From Rubrivivax sp. (GTDB lineage Bacteria > Pseudomonadota > Gammaproteobacteria > Burkholderiales > Burkholderiaceae_C): DNA of 61,861 nt. The DNA is taken from NCBI GenBank assembly GCA_030681795.1, contig JAUXRG010000003.1:1-61861 (forward strand), given 5' to 3'. The notes beneath the pieces were generated by a model. The model ran no database searches. It had not been told where the DNA came from and saw only the letters and a program-made list of their open reading frames with translations. Below, piece by piece: positions 1 to 8,201 of the stretch. Position 1 is the stretch's first letter. Each line of letters opens with the position of its first letter. The position numbers and the translations under genes are program-made.

Positions 1-728
<728 letters not shown>

Positions 729-767
729 TCGCGCCGGCCAGCGCGGGAAGCCAACCGGAGGCCAGCC

Positions 768-796
768 TTGACGCCCATCCATGTCACCTCCAAAAT
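768..796 (+). promoter_or_regulatory. Sigma70-like promoter of the toxin-antitoxin module
   Basis: A TTGACG hexamer (768-773) is followed after exactly 17 bases by CAAAAT (791-796), which matches four of six -10 consensus positions. The -10 lies inside the palindromic repeats described in the next entry, so a bound repressor would block it. Predicted transcription start is near 803, giving a leader of about 24 bases before the antitoxin GTG. Confidence 0.5.
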
Positions 797-820
797 GGAG
801 CCGCGGATCCGATTTGGAGG
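787..820 (+). promoter_or_regulatory. Probable autoregulatory operator (three half-sites) and antitoxin ribosome binding site
   Basis: CCTCCAAA at 787-794 is repeated as its exact reverse complement TTTGGAGG at 813-820. The left copy also forms a small palindrome CTCCA-AAA-TGGAG (788-800). Three TGGAG/CTCCA half-sites therefore span the -10 region and the start of the leader. The last half-site contains GGAGG (816-820), which is also the Shine-Dalgarno of the antitoxin (6-base spacing to GTG 827). Ribbon-helix-helix antitoxins usually bind such repeats to repress their own operon; that role here is inference. Confidence 0.55.
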
Positions 821-826
821 CATTAA

Positions 827-1132
827 GTGGGTATCAATCTGTCGATCAAGGATGTTCCTTCAGACCTCGCCGAGCGCTTGCGCCAGCGCGCCGCCCGCCA
901 CCACCGGTCGCTGCAGGGCGAGCTGATGGCAATCATCGAGCGGGCCGCGGCCGAACCTGCGCAGGCAGCCCTGGCCACGGCCATGCCGGGCCTGCGCAGC
1001 CGCACGCAGGGCTGGAAGACTGTCGAGCAGTTGATGGCGGAGCGTCTGGCAGCGGGCTGGCGGCCCGATCCGGCCATGGCTAAGCTGCCGCGCGGTGTGG
1101 ACATCGTCCGCGCCGACCGTGACAGCCGCTGA
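827..1132 (+). CDS. FitA-like ribbon-helix-helix antitoxin
   Basis: Predicted antitoxin of a type II toxin-antitoxin pair, 101 residues. The N-terminus (NLSIKDVPSDLAERLRQRAA, then HHRSLQGELMAIIERA) has the beta-strand/helix/helix pattern of the FitA/Arc/MetJ fold used for DNA binding. The rest is the usual disordered toxin-neutralising tail. The GTG start at 827 is favoured because GGAGG sits 6 bases upstream. The toxin gene follows 25 bases downstream. It should neutralise the PIN toxin and repress its own promoter through the repeats at 787-820. The pair interrupts the ahcY-metF neighbourhood. Confidence 0.88.
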   Translation: MGINLSIKDVPSDLAERLRQRAARHHRSLQGELMAIIERAAAEPAQAALATAMPGLRSRTQGWKTVEQLMAERLAAGWRPDPAMAKLPRGVDIVRADRDSR

Positions 1133-1157
1133 AGCGGTGCGCCGTCAGACCCGCGCC

Positions 1158-1598
1158 ATGCCGTCGCCGCGCGCGCTCTTCGTCGCCGAACCCGCCGCCG
1201 TCTGGGCGGCCCGGCCAGCGCTGGTGGTGGACTGCAGCGTCGTCGTGGCGGCGCTGTTCGACGAAACCGATGCCGACGACGCCACCCGAGCGCTTGCCGG
1301 CCGCGCCCTGCACGCCCCGGCACTGCTGCCGTTCGAGTTTGCCAACGTGGCGCGCAGCAAGTCGCGCTCGGGCGCGCCCGCCGAACGGGTGGCGCAGGCG
1401 CTGCAGACCTTCGACGAGTTGCGCATCGAGTTGCACCCGCTGGCCGCCACCGAGCTGCACGCGCTGGCGCTCGCGCACGGGCTCACCGCCTACGACGCCG
1501 CCTACCTGGCGCTGGCGAAGGCATTGCGGGCCCCGTTGCTGACCTTCGACCTGAAACTGGCCGACGCCGCCGCCCGCGCGCTCGGCACTCCGGAGTGA
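1158..1598 (+). CDS. VapC/FitB-family PIN-domain toxin
   Basis: Predicted PIN-domain ribonuclease toxin, 146 residues from ATG 1158. The four acidic metal-binding positions of the fold are all present: D25 (LVVDCSVV), E60 (LPFEFANVA), D113 (TAYDAAYLAL) and D131 (LLTFDLKLA), so it looks catalytically intact. Starts at GTG 1095 or GTG 1119 would overlap the antitoxin and are possible; ATG 1158 is chosen because related proteins begin shortly before a similar FVAEPAAVW segment. Its stop is 4 bases before metF ATG, so metF may be partly transcribed from the toxin-antitoxin promoter. The RNA target cannot be read from the sequence. Confidence 0.85.
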   Translation: MPSPRALFVAEPAAVWAARPALVVDCSVVVAALFDETDADDATRALAGRALHAPALLPFEFANVARSKSRSGAPAERVAQALQTFDELRIELHPLAATELHALALAHGLTAYDAAYLALAKALRAPLLTFDLKLADAAARALGTPE

Positions 1599-1602
1599 CA
1601 CC

Positions 1603-2442
1603 ATGACCACCCGCACCCTCCCGGTCAGCTTCGAATTCTTCCCGCCCAACACCCCCGTGGGCAGCGAAAAACTCAAGGCCGTGGTCCATGACCTGGCCGC
1701 GGCCAAACCCGAGTTCTTCAGCGTCACTTACGGCGCCGGCGGCAGCACGCGCGAGAAGACGCTGGCCACCGTGCAGGCCATCGCGGCGATGGGCTTCGAG
1801 GCCGCGCCGCACCTGTCGTGCGTGGGCAGCACCGAGGCCGGCATCGCCGAAACCCTGGCCACCTACCGCGCCCAGGGCATCCACCGCCTGGTGGCGTTGC
1901 GCGGCGACCTGCCCAGCGGCATGGCCACGGCGGGGGAATTCCGCTATGCCAGCGAACTCATCGAATTCATCCGCAAGACACAGGGCAGCGACTGGCACAT
2001 CGAGGTCGCCGCCTACCCCGAATACCACCCGCAGCAGCGCTACGTGAAGCGCGACCTCGAGCACTTCGCCAACAAGGTCCGGGCCGGTGCCAATTCGGCG
2101 ATCACGCAGTTCTTCTTCAACGCCGACGCCTACTTCCATTTCGTGGACGAGGTCCGCAAACTCGGCGTCACGGTGCCCATCGTGGCCGGCATCATGCCCT
2201 TCCACAACTACGCGCGCATCGCCCAGATTTCGTCCCGCGACGGCATCGAGATCCCGCGTTGGGTGGCCCTGAAGATGGAGGGCTATATGGACGACACGGC
2301 CTCCATCCGTGCCTTCGGCGTGGAGGTCATCTCCAGGCTCTGCGAGCGCCTCATCCAGGGCGGCGTGCCGGGGCTGCACTTCTACGCGCTGAACCAGTCC
2401 GCGCTGGTGCTCGACATCTGCCGCCGCCTGGGCGTGGTGTAG
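1603..2442 (+). CDS. metF: 5,10-methylenetetrahydrofolate reductase
   Basis: Flavoprotein that reduces methylene-THF to methyl-THF, the methyl donor for methionine synthesis. The 279 residues match the usual bacterial length. The N-terminal SFEFFPP holds the catalytic glutamate, followed by VTYGAGGSTR and ALRGDLP. GGAGTG at the end of the toxin gene is a plausible Shine-Dalgarno. Its stop codon directly abuts the stop of the convergent formyl-THF cyclo-ligase gene, another folate enzyme. It works in the same cycle as ahcY upstream. Confidence 0.97.
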   Translation: MTTRTLPVSFEFFPPNTPVGSEKLKAVVHDLAAAKPEFFSVTYGAGGSTREKTLATVQAIAAMGFEAAPHLSCVGSTEAGIAETLATYRAQGIHRLVALRGDLPSGMATAGEFRYASELIEFIRKTQGSDWHIEVAAYPEYHPQQRYVKRDLEHFANKVRAGANSAITQFFFNADAYFHFVDEVRKLGVTVPIVAGIMPFHNYARIAQISSRDGIEIPRWVALKMEGYMDDTASIRAFGVEVISRLCERLIQGGVPGLHFYALNQSALVLDICRRLGVV

Positions 2443-3033
2443 CTATTCCCTGCGCCAGGCCACGCCTTCTTCGGTGAGCACGGCGTCCAGCGGGACGTCG
2501 TGCGCCTCGGCCTGCAGCCAGGGCACGAAGCCGTTGGCGTAGGCCAGCCCCACGGTGAAGGGCCGCGGCGCCAGCGTGGCCAGCGTGCGGTCGTAGAAGC
2601 CGCCCCCGTAGCCCAGGCGCAGGCCCTTGGGCCCGAAGCCCACGCAGGGCACCAGCAGCAGCGTGGGCTCGAAGGCCGGCGTATCGCTGGGCTTGGGGAT
2701 GCCGTAGGCGTCTTCCTCCATCTCGCAGCCCGGGTACCAGACGTGGAAGCTGAGCTGCTTGCTTGCCTTGTCGATCACCGGCAACCCGATGCGCCGGCCC
2801 TCGTGCGCCTCGGTCCAGCGAAACAACGCCGGCAGGGCGTCGAACTCGCCCTTGATCGGCCAGTAGGCGCCGATGGCCGTGTCTTCGCGCGAAACCAGCC
2901 ACACGCGCAGCACCTCCTGCAGGTGCATGGCGCGCTGGTGGCGGTCGATCAGGCTCTGGCGTTCAGCCTGCAATTGCCGGCGCAGCAGCTTCTTGTCGCG
3001 CGACGGTTCGAAGGACGGCATCGTGAGCGTCAT
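2443..3033 (-). CDS. 5-formyltetrahydrofolate cyclo-ligase
   Basis: ATP-dependent conversion of 5-formyl-THF to 5,10-methenyl-THF, a folate salvage step. 196 residues from ATG 3033, the usual size. The signature GYGGGFYDR is at residues 141-149, preceded by LLLVPCVGFGPKGLRL. The reading frame stays open far upstream, but the extra N-terminus resembles nothing in the family and would run into the divergent slt gene, so ATG 3033 is preferred; ATG 3021 is an alternative. Tail-to-tail with metF with no intergenic base. Often called ygfA/fau in E. coli. Confidence 0.94.
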   Translation of the reverse strand: MTLTMPSFEPSRDKKLLRRQLQAERQSLIDRHQRAMHLQEVLRVWLVSREDTAIGAYWPIKGEFDALPALFRWTEAHEGRRIGLPVIDKASKQLSFHVWYPGCEMEEDAYGIPKPSDTPAFEPTLLLVPCVGFGPKGLRLGYGGGFYDRTLATLAPRPFTVGLAYANGFVPWLQAEAHDVPLDAVLTEEGVAWRRE

Positions 3034-3133
3034 GGCGGGCGTATTGTCGCGCCATGGCCAAGTCCGGCGCTTCGACCGCTGCAGGAATCTGCCGCTTCGG
3101 CACGAACCAGGGGCCTGCGCTAAATTCCAGGCC

Positions 3134-5233
3134 ATGTTCAAGGCCATGCCCCTGCCCACGCGGTTGACCCGCCTGCTCCTGCGCGCCAGGGCGCCGACAC
3201 TCGCGCTGGCGCTGCTGCCCGCGGCACTGTGGCCGGTGGCGGCACCGGCTCGCGCAGGGTCCGGCGATGAGATCGTCGTGCAGGCCCGCGAGGCGCTGCG
3301 CAAGAAGGACAAGGCCGCCCTGGCCCAGGCGCGCGGGGCGGTCAATGCGGCCGGCCATCCGCTGGCGATGTGGGTCGAGTACTGGGAGCTCTCGCTGCGC
3401 CTGGCCGAGGCTCAGCCGGCCGAGCTCGACGCCTTCTTCGCGCGCTGGAGCGGCAGCTACGTCGAGGACCGCCTGCGCAACGACTGGCTGCTGGAGCTGG
3501 GGCGCCGGCGGGACTGGGGCAATCTGCGCGCCGAAGCCCCGCGATTCCGCATGAACGACGACCGCGAGGTCGTCTGCTACGCCCTGCTCGTCCAGCACCA
3601 GGACGGGATCGACGTGCGCGACGCCGCGCGCGCCGCCTGGCATGCGCAGAAGGACCTCGACGACGGCTGCGCCCTGCTGGCCAAGGCCATGGTCGACGCC
3701 CGCCTCTTCACCGCCGAAGATGTCTGGCAGGAGGCCCGTCTGTCGGTGGAGGCCAACCGCCCCCGCGCGGCCCGCGCTGCGGCGACACTCATCAACGCCG
3801 CGGCCGGCCAGGCCGTGAGCGACCTGCTCGACAACCCGGTGCGCTATCTGGCGCACCGCGGCGCCGGGGCGGGCAGCGCGGGCCGCGAGCTGGCACTGCT
3901 GGCGCTGATGCGCCTGGCCGCCAGCGACCCCGAAGCCGCCGCCGGGCAGATTGAAGCCACCTGGAAGGACCGGCTGCCCCTGGCGATGACGGCCACGGCT
4001 TTCGCCCATGCGGGCAAGCAGGCCGCACTCAAGCAGCAACCCCAGGCCGCCGACTACGCGCGCCGCGCCTGGCAGCTGTGGGAGGCCGCCGCCAAGCCCG
4101 GCACGCCACCGCCCTGGAGCGACGACCTGCTCGCCTGGCAGGTGCGCGCCGCCCTGCGTACCAGCGACCGCGACAAGGCGCGCTGGAGCCTCGTCAGCCG
4201 CGCCACAGCGGGCATGAGCGCCGTTGAGCAACGCGACCCCGCGTGGGTCTACTGGCGAGCGCGCGCCACCCAGGCGCAGGCCAAGGCGGGCCCCGAGGGC
4301 GACGCGGCGCGCGCCGCTGCGGACATGGCGCTGGAAGGCATCGCCCCGCAGCTCGGCTTCTACGGCCAGCTGGCTGCGGAAGACCTGGCCCTGCACGTGC
4401 CGCTGCCCGCCGCGCCGGCGCCGTTGACCGACGCCGAGCGCCAGGCGCCGCGCGGCCACCCCGGCCTGGTGCGTGGCCTGCAACTCATCGCCCTGGGCCT
4501 GCGCGGCGAAGGCGTGCGCGAATGGAACTACTCGCTGCGCGGCCTGGGCGAGCGCGAGCTGCTGGCCGCCGCGCAACTGGCCTGCGAACGCGAGGTCTGG
4601 GACCGCTGCATCAGTGCCAGCGAGCGCACCCGCGGCGAGGTCGATGTGGCCCTGCGCTACCCCTTGCCTTTTCGCGAGGCCCTGCTGGCCAAGGCACGCC
4701 AGGTGGGCCTGGACCCGGCGGTGCTCTACGGCCTGATCCGCCAGGAGTCGCGTTTCATCGCCGACGCCCGCTCGACCGTGGGTGCTTCGGGGCTGATGCA
4801 GCTGATGCCGGCCACGGCGAAGTGGACGGCCAAGAAGATCGGCCTGGAATACCGCGACTACATGGTCAACGACCGTGACACCAACCTGCTGCTCGGCGCC
4901 AGCTATCTCAAGCGCGTGCTCGACGATTTCGGCGGCTCGCTGGCCATGGCCGCGGCGGCCTACAACGCCGGCCCCGGCCGCCCGCGGCGCTGGCGCGAGG
5001 GCGGCACGGTGATGGAGCCGGCGGCGTGGATCGAGAGCATCCCCTTCAACGAGACGCGCGACTACGTGAAGAAGGTGCTCTCCAACGCCGTGGTCTACGC
5101 CCGCCTGCTGGGCCCCGCCGCAGCGCCCGCCGGCACCTCGGCCACGCCGCTGAAGGCGCGCCTGGGGCCGCCCATCGGCCCCATAGGCCCGCGCGAAGCG
5201 GGCGCCCCCTCGCCCGACCGGGAACTGCCTTGA
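3134..5233 (+). CDS. slt: Soluble lytic murein transglycosylase (Slt70-like)
   Basis: Periplasmic enzyme that cleaves peptidoglycan glycan strands to give 1,6-anhydro ends. 699 residues from ATG 3134. The N-terminus is a signal peptide (basic LTRLLLRARA, then a long Ala/Leu core ending PARAG). A long alpha-helical superhelical region follows. The C-terminal SLT domain has the catalytic glutamate E538 in LIRQESRF, then STVGASGLMQLMP and AAYNAGPGR. Upstream, TAAATT at 3121-3126 resembles a -10 box only 7 bases before the ATG, so the leader may be very short. The NAD-binding protein gene follows after 23 bases. Confidence 0.94.
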   Translation: MFKAMPLPTRLTRLLLRARAPTLALALLPAALWPVAAPARAGSGDEIVVQAREALRKKDKAALAQARGAVNAAGHPLAMWVEYWELSLRLAEAQPAELDAFFARWSGSYVEDRLRNDWLLELGRRRDWGNLRAEAPRFRMNDDREVVCYALLVQHQDGIDVRDAARAAWHAQKDLDDGCALLAKAMVDARLFTAEDVWQEARLSVEANRPRAARAAATLINAAAGQAVSDLLDNPVRYLAHRGAGAGSAGRELALLALMRLAASDPEAAAGQIEATWKDRLPLAMTATAFAHAGKQAALKQQPQAADYARRAWQLWEAAAKPGTPPPWSDDLLAWQVRAALRTSDRDKARWSLVSRATAGMSAVEQRDPAWVYWRARATQAQAKAGPEGDAARAAADMALEGIAPQLGFYGQLAAEDLALHVPLPAAPAPLTDAERQAPRGHPGLVRGLQLIALGLRGEGVREWNYSLRGLGERELLAAAQLACEREVWDRCISASERTRGEVDVALRYPLPFREALLAKARQVGLDPAVLYGLIRQESRFIADARSTVGASGLMQLMPATAKWTAKKIGLEYRDYMVNDRDTNLLLGASYLKRVLDDFGGSLAMAAAAYNAGPGRPRRWREGGTVMEPAAWIESIPFNETRDYVKKVLSNAVVYARLLGPAAAPAGTSATPLKARLGPPIGPIGPREAGAPSPDRELP

Positions 5234-5256
5234 ACACGGCCCAGGTTGCGCCGGAC

Positions 5257-6210
5257 ATGAACAGCATCCTCGTCCTCGGCGGCACGGGTTTCGTCGGCCG
5301 CGCCGTCTGCGAATGCCTGGTCGAGCGCAGCCGCGGTGGCGGACGCGTCGTCGTGCCCACGCGGCGGTTGCAGCACGGCCTGCACCTGCGCTCGCTGCCC
5401 ACGCTGGAGCTGGTTCAGGCCGACGTGCACGACGACGCCCAGCTCGAGCGCCTGGTGGCCGGCGCCGATGCGGTGATCAACCTGGTGGCCATCCTGCATG
5501 GCAGCCGCGCGGCCTTCGACGCCGTTCACATCGAACTGCCGCGGCGCTTGGCGCGGGCCTGCCAGGCGGCCGGCGTGCGCCGCCTGGTGCACATCAGCGC
5601 CGTGGGCGTGGGGCCGGGCGCACCCTCCCACTACCTGCGCAGCAAGACCGCGGGCGAGGCCGTGCTCCACGCCGCCGGGCTGGACCTGACCGTGCTGCGG
5701 CCATCGGTCATCTTCGGCGCCGACGACGAATTCCTCAACCTCTTTGCCCGCTTGCAGAGGCTGGCGCCGTTCATGCCACTGGCGGGCGGACAGGCCCGCT
5801 TCCAGCCGGTATGGGTGCAAGACGTGGCCGGCGCCGTCGTGCGCTGCCTGGACCGCACCGATACCCTGGGCAAGACCTACGAACTCGTCGGCCCCACGGT
5901 CTACACGCTGTCCGAGCTGGTGCGGCTGGCCGGCCGTTGGTCCGGCCACGAGCGGCCGCAGCTGCCGCTGCCCATGGCGGTGGGCCGGCTGCAGGCCCTG
6001 GCCATGGAGTGGCTGCCCGGCCAGCCGCTGATGTCGCGCGACAACCTGGCCTCGATGGCCGTGCCCAACGTCGCCAGCGGCACCCTGCCCGGGCTGGCCG
6101 AACTGGGCATCCGCGCTGCGGCGCTGGAAGCGGTGGCGCCGGGCTACCTGGGCGCCGAGCCCGGGCGCGCGCGGTTTGGCCGCTGGCGCGCCGGTGCCGG
6201 GCGGGAATGA
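5257..6210 (+). CDS. NAD(P)-binding epimerase-like protein, complex I NDUFA9 type
   Basis: Atypical/extended short-chain dehydrogenase fold, 317 residues. Glycine-rich nucleotide loop GGTGFVG at residues 8-14 and a YxxxK pair at Y126/K130 (SHYLRSK). The overall pattern (GRxVC, INLVAILHG, VHISAVG, LRPSVIFG, FQPVWVQDVA) is that of the NDUFA9-like family, relatives of a mitochondrial complex I accessory subunit. The real substrate in bacteria is not established, and no nuo gene is in the window. Preceded by slt and followed by the GST gene on the same strand with short gaps, so it probably sits in one transcription unit. Confidence 0.88.
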   Translation: MNSILVLGGTGFVGRAVCECLVERSRGGGRVVVPTRRLQHGLHLRSLPTLELVQADVHDDAQLERLVAGADAVINLVAILHGSRAAFDAVHIELPRRLARACQAAGVRRLVHISAVGVGPGAPSHYLRSKTAGEAVLHAAGLDLTVLRPSVIFGADDEFLNLFARLQRLAPFMPLAGGQARFQPVWVQDVAGAVVRCLDRTDTLGKTYELVGPTVYTLSELVRLAGRWSGHERPQLPLPMAVGRLQALAMEWLPGQPLMSRDNLASMAVPNVASGTLPGLAELGIRAAALEAVAPGYLGAEPGRARFGRWRAGAGRE

Positions 6211-6241
6211 GTCTGACGATGGATCCAACGAGGGCCCTGTG

Positions 6242-6919
6242 ATGCAACTGGTGATCGGCAACAAGAATTACTCGTCGTGGTCGATGCGGCCCTGGGTGCT
6301 GATGCGCCAGCTGGGCATGCACTTCGAAGAAATCAAGCTGCGCTTGGACTTCAGCGAGAACTCGGCATTCCGCCGCGCGGTGGCCCACGTCAGCCCGGCC
6401 GGGCTGGTGCCGGTGCTGGTGGATGACGACTTCTCGGTCTGGGACACGCTGGCCATTTGCGAGTACCTGCACGACAAATTCCCCGGCCAAGGGGTGTGGC
6501 CCGAAGACATCCGCGAGCGCGCCCGCGCCCGCAGCCTGGCCGCCGAAATGCACTCGGGTTTCCGGGCGCTGCGCAGCCATTGCCCGATGAATATCGAGGC
6601 CCGCCTGCCCGAGGTGGGTGCACGCATCTGGGCCGAGCAGGAGGCCGTGCGCAACGACGTGGCGCGCATCGAGGTGATGTGGGTGCAGGCGCTGCTCGCC
6701 AGCGGCGGGCCCTTCCTGTTCGGCGAGTTCGGCGCGGTGGATGCGATGTACGCGCCGGTGTGCATGCGCCTGCGCACCTACGCGCTGCCGGCGCCTGCCG
6801 CCACGCGGAGTTATATCGAGAGAGTGGCCGCGGCTCCGGGCGTGGCGGCCTGGATCGCCGATGCGCTGGCCGAACACGACTTCCTCGATTTCGAGGAGCC
6901 CTACCGCAAGGCACGCTGA
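6242..6919 (+). CDS. Glutathione S-transferase family protein
   Basis: 225-residue cytosolic GST. An N-terminal thioredoxin-like domain opens with VIGNKNYSSWSMRPW, where a serine of the SSWS turn is the likely catalytic residue. VSPAGLVPVLVDDD supplies the cis-proline loop and DTLAICEYL the gamma-glutamyl contact. A helical C-terminal domain follows. ATG 6242 is chosen; an adjacent GTG at 6239 is in frame. The substrate is unknown. It lies 31 bases after the epimerase-like gene and 25 bases before cca. Confidence 0.9.
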   Translation: MQLVIGNKNYSSWSMRPWVLMRQLGMHFEEIKLRLDFSENSAFRRAVAHVSPAGLVPVLVDDDFSVWDTLAICEYLHDKFPGQGVWPEDIRERARARSLAAEMHSGFRALRSHCPMNIEARLPEVGARIWAEQEAVRNDVARIEVMWVQALLASGGPFLFGEFGAVDAMYAPVCMRLRTYALPAPAATRSYIERVAAAPGVAAWIADALAEHDFLDFEEPYRKAR

Positions 6920-6944
6920 TGCCGCGGCCCTGGGCGAAGCCTCG

Positions 6945-8201
6945 ATGACACCGAGGTTCTACGTCGTCGGTGGCGCGGTGCGCGACGCGCTGCTGGGCCT
7001 GCCGGCCGCCGACCGCGACTGGGTCGCCGTGGGCACCACGCCCGAGGAATTGCTGGCCCTGGGCTACCGGCCCGTGGGCAAGGATTTCCCGGTCTTCATC
7101 CACCCTCAGACCGGCGAGGAAGTCGCCCTCGCCCGCACCGAGCGCAAGACCGCGCGCGGCTACCGCGGATTCACCATCCACGCCGCGCCCGAGGTCACGC
7201 TCGAAGAAGACCTCGCGCGGCGCGACCTCACCATCAACGCCATCGCCCAGGCCGAGGACGGGACGCTCGTCGACCCGCACGGCGGCCGGCGCGACCTCGC
7301 CGCGCGCGTGCTGCGCCATGTCTCGGACGCCTTCGTCGAAGACCCGGTGCGGCTGTTGCGACTGGCGCGGCTGGCGGCGCGCTTTCCGCAGTTCAGCGTG
7401 GCGCCCGAGACCCTGGCCCTGCTCAAGCAGATGGTGGCCCATGGCGAGGTCGACGCGCTGGTGCCCGAGCGCTTGTGGCAGGAGCTCTCGCGCGGGCTGA
7501 TGGCCGAATGCCCGCGCCGCATGTTCGAAGTGCTGCGCGAGTGCGGCGCCCTGGCGCGCCTGCTGCCCGAGCTGGACCGCCTGTGGGGCGTGCCGCAGCC
7601 CGCCGAGCACCACCCCGAGGTCGACACCGGCGTGCACCTGATGTGGGTGCTGGACTGCGCCGCCGCGCTGCACGCACCGCTGCCCGTGCGCTGGGCCTGC
7701 CTGGTGCACGACCTGGGCAAGGGCGCGACGCCGCGCGAGCTGTGGCCGCGCCACCTCGGGCACGAGGCACGCGGCGCCAGGCTGGCCGCCGCGCTGGCCG
7801 AGCGCCTGCGCGTGCCCAACGACTGCCGCGAACTCGCCGAGGTCGCCGCGCGCGAACACGGCCACGTGCACCGCAGCGGCGAGTTCGGTGCCGCAGCCCT
7901 GGTGCGCCTGCTCGAGCGTTGCGATGCCTGGCGCCGGCCGCGGCGCTTCGAAGCGCTGCTGCTGGCCTGCGAGTGCGACGCCCGCGGCCGCGCCGGCCTG
8001 CAGGACCGCCCCTACCCGCAGCGCGCGCGCCTGCTCGAGGCCTTGCGGCTCACCCAGGCCGTCGATGCCACCGCGGCGGCCCAGGCGGCGATGGACCGCG
8101 GCGAGCGCGGCCCGGCCATCGGCCAGGCGGTGCTGCAGGCGCGCATCGCCGCGCTCGCCGGCTTCCTGGCCGGCACGCCGGGCCTACCCGCCGCGCCTTG
8201 A
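6945..8201 (+). CDS. cca: CCA-adding tRNA nucleotidyltransferase with HD domain
   Basis: Adds or repairs the 3' CCA of tRNAs and is multifunctional in proteobacteria. 418 residues, full bacterial length. The class II nucleotidyltransferase head has GGAVRDALLG (9-18) and the metal-binding aspartates D23/D25 (DRDWVAVG), followed by the LARRDLTINAIA motif. A C-terminal HD domain has H255-D256 (CLVHDLGKG), which gives phosphatase/phosphodiesterase activity in the E. coli enzyme. ATG 6945 follows the GST stop by 25 bases. The last 18 bases overlap the 3' end of the convergent symporter gene. Confidence 0.96.
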   Translation: MTPRFYVVGGAVRDALLGLPAADRDWVAVGTTPEELLALGYRPVGKDFPVFIHPQTGEEVALARTERKTARGYRGFTIHAAPEVTLEEDLARRDLTINAIAQAEDGTLVDPHGGRRDLAARVLRHVSDAFVEDPVRLLRLARLAARFPQFSVAPETLALLKQMVAHGEVDALVPERLWQELSRGLMAECPRRMFEVLRECGALARLLPELDRLWGVPQPAEHHPEVDTGVHLMWVLDCAAALHAPLPVRWACLVHDLGKGATPRELWPRHLGHEARGARLAAALAERLRVPNDCRELAEVAAREHGHVHRSGEFGAAALVRLLERCDAWRRPRRFEALLLACECDARGRAGLQDRPYPQRARLLEALRLTQAVDATAAAQAAMDRGERGPAIGQAVLQARIAALAGFLAGTPGLPAAP

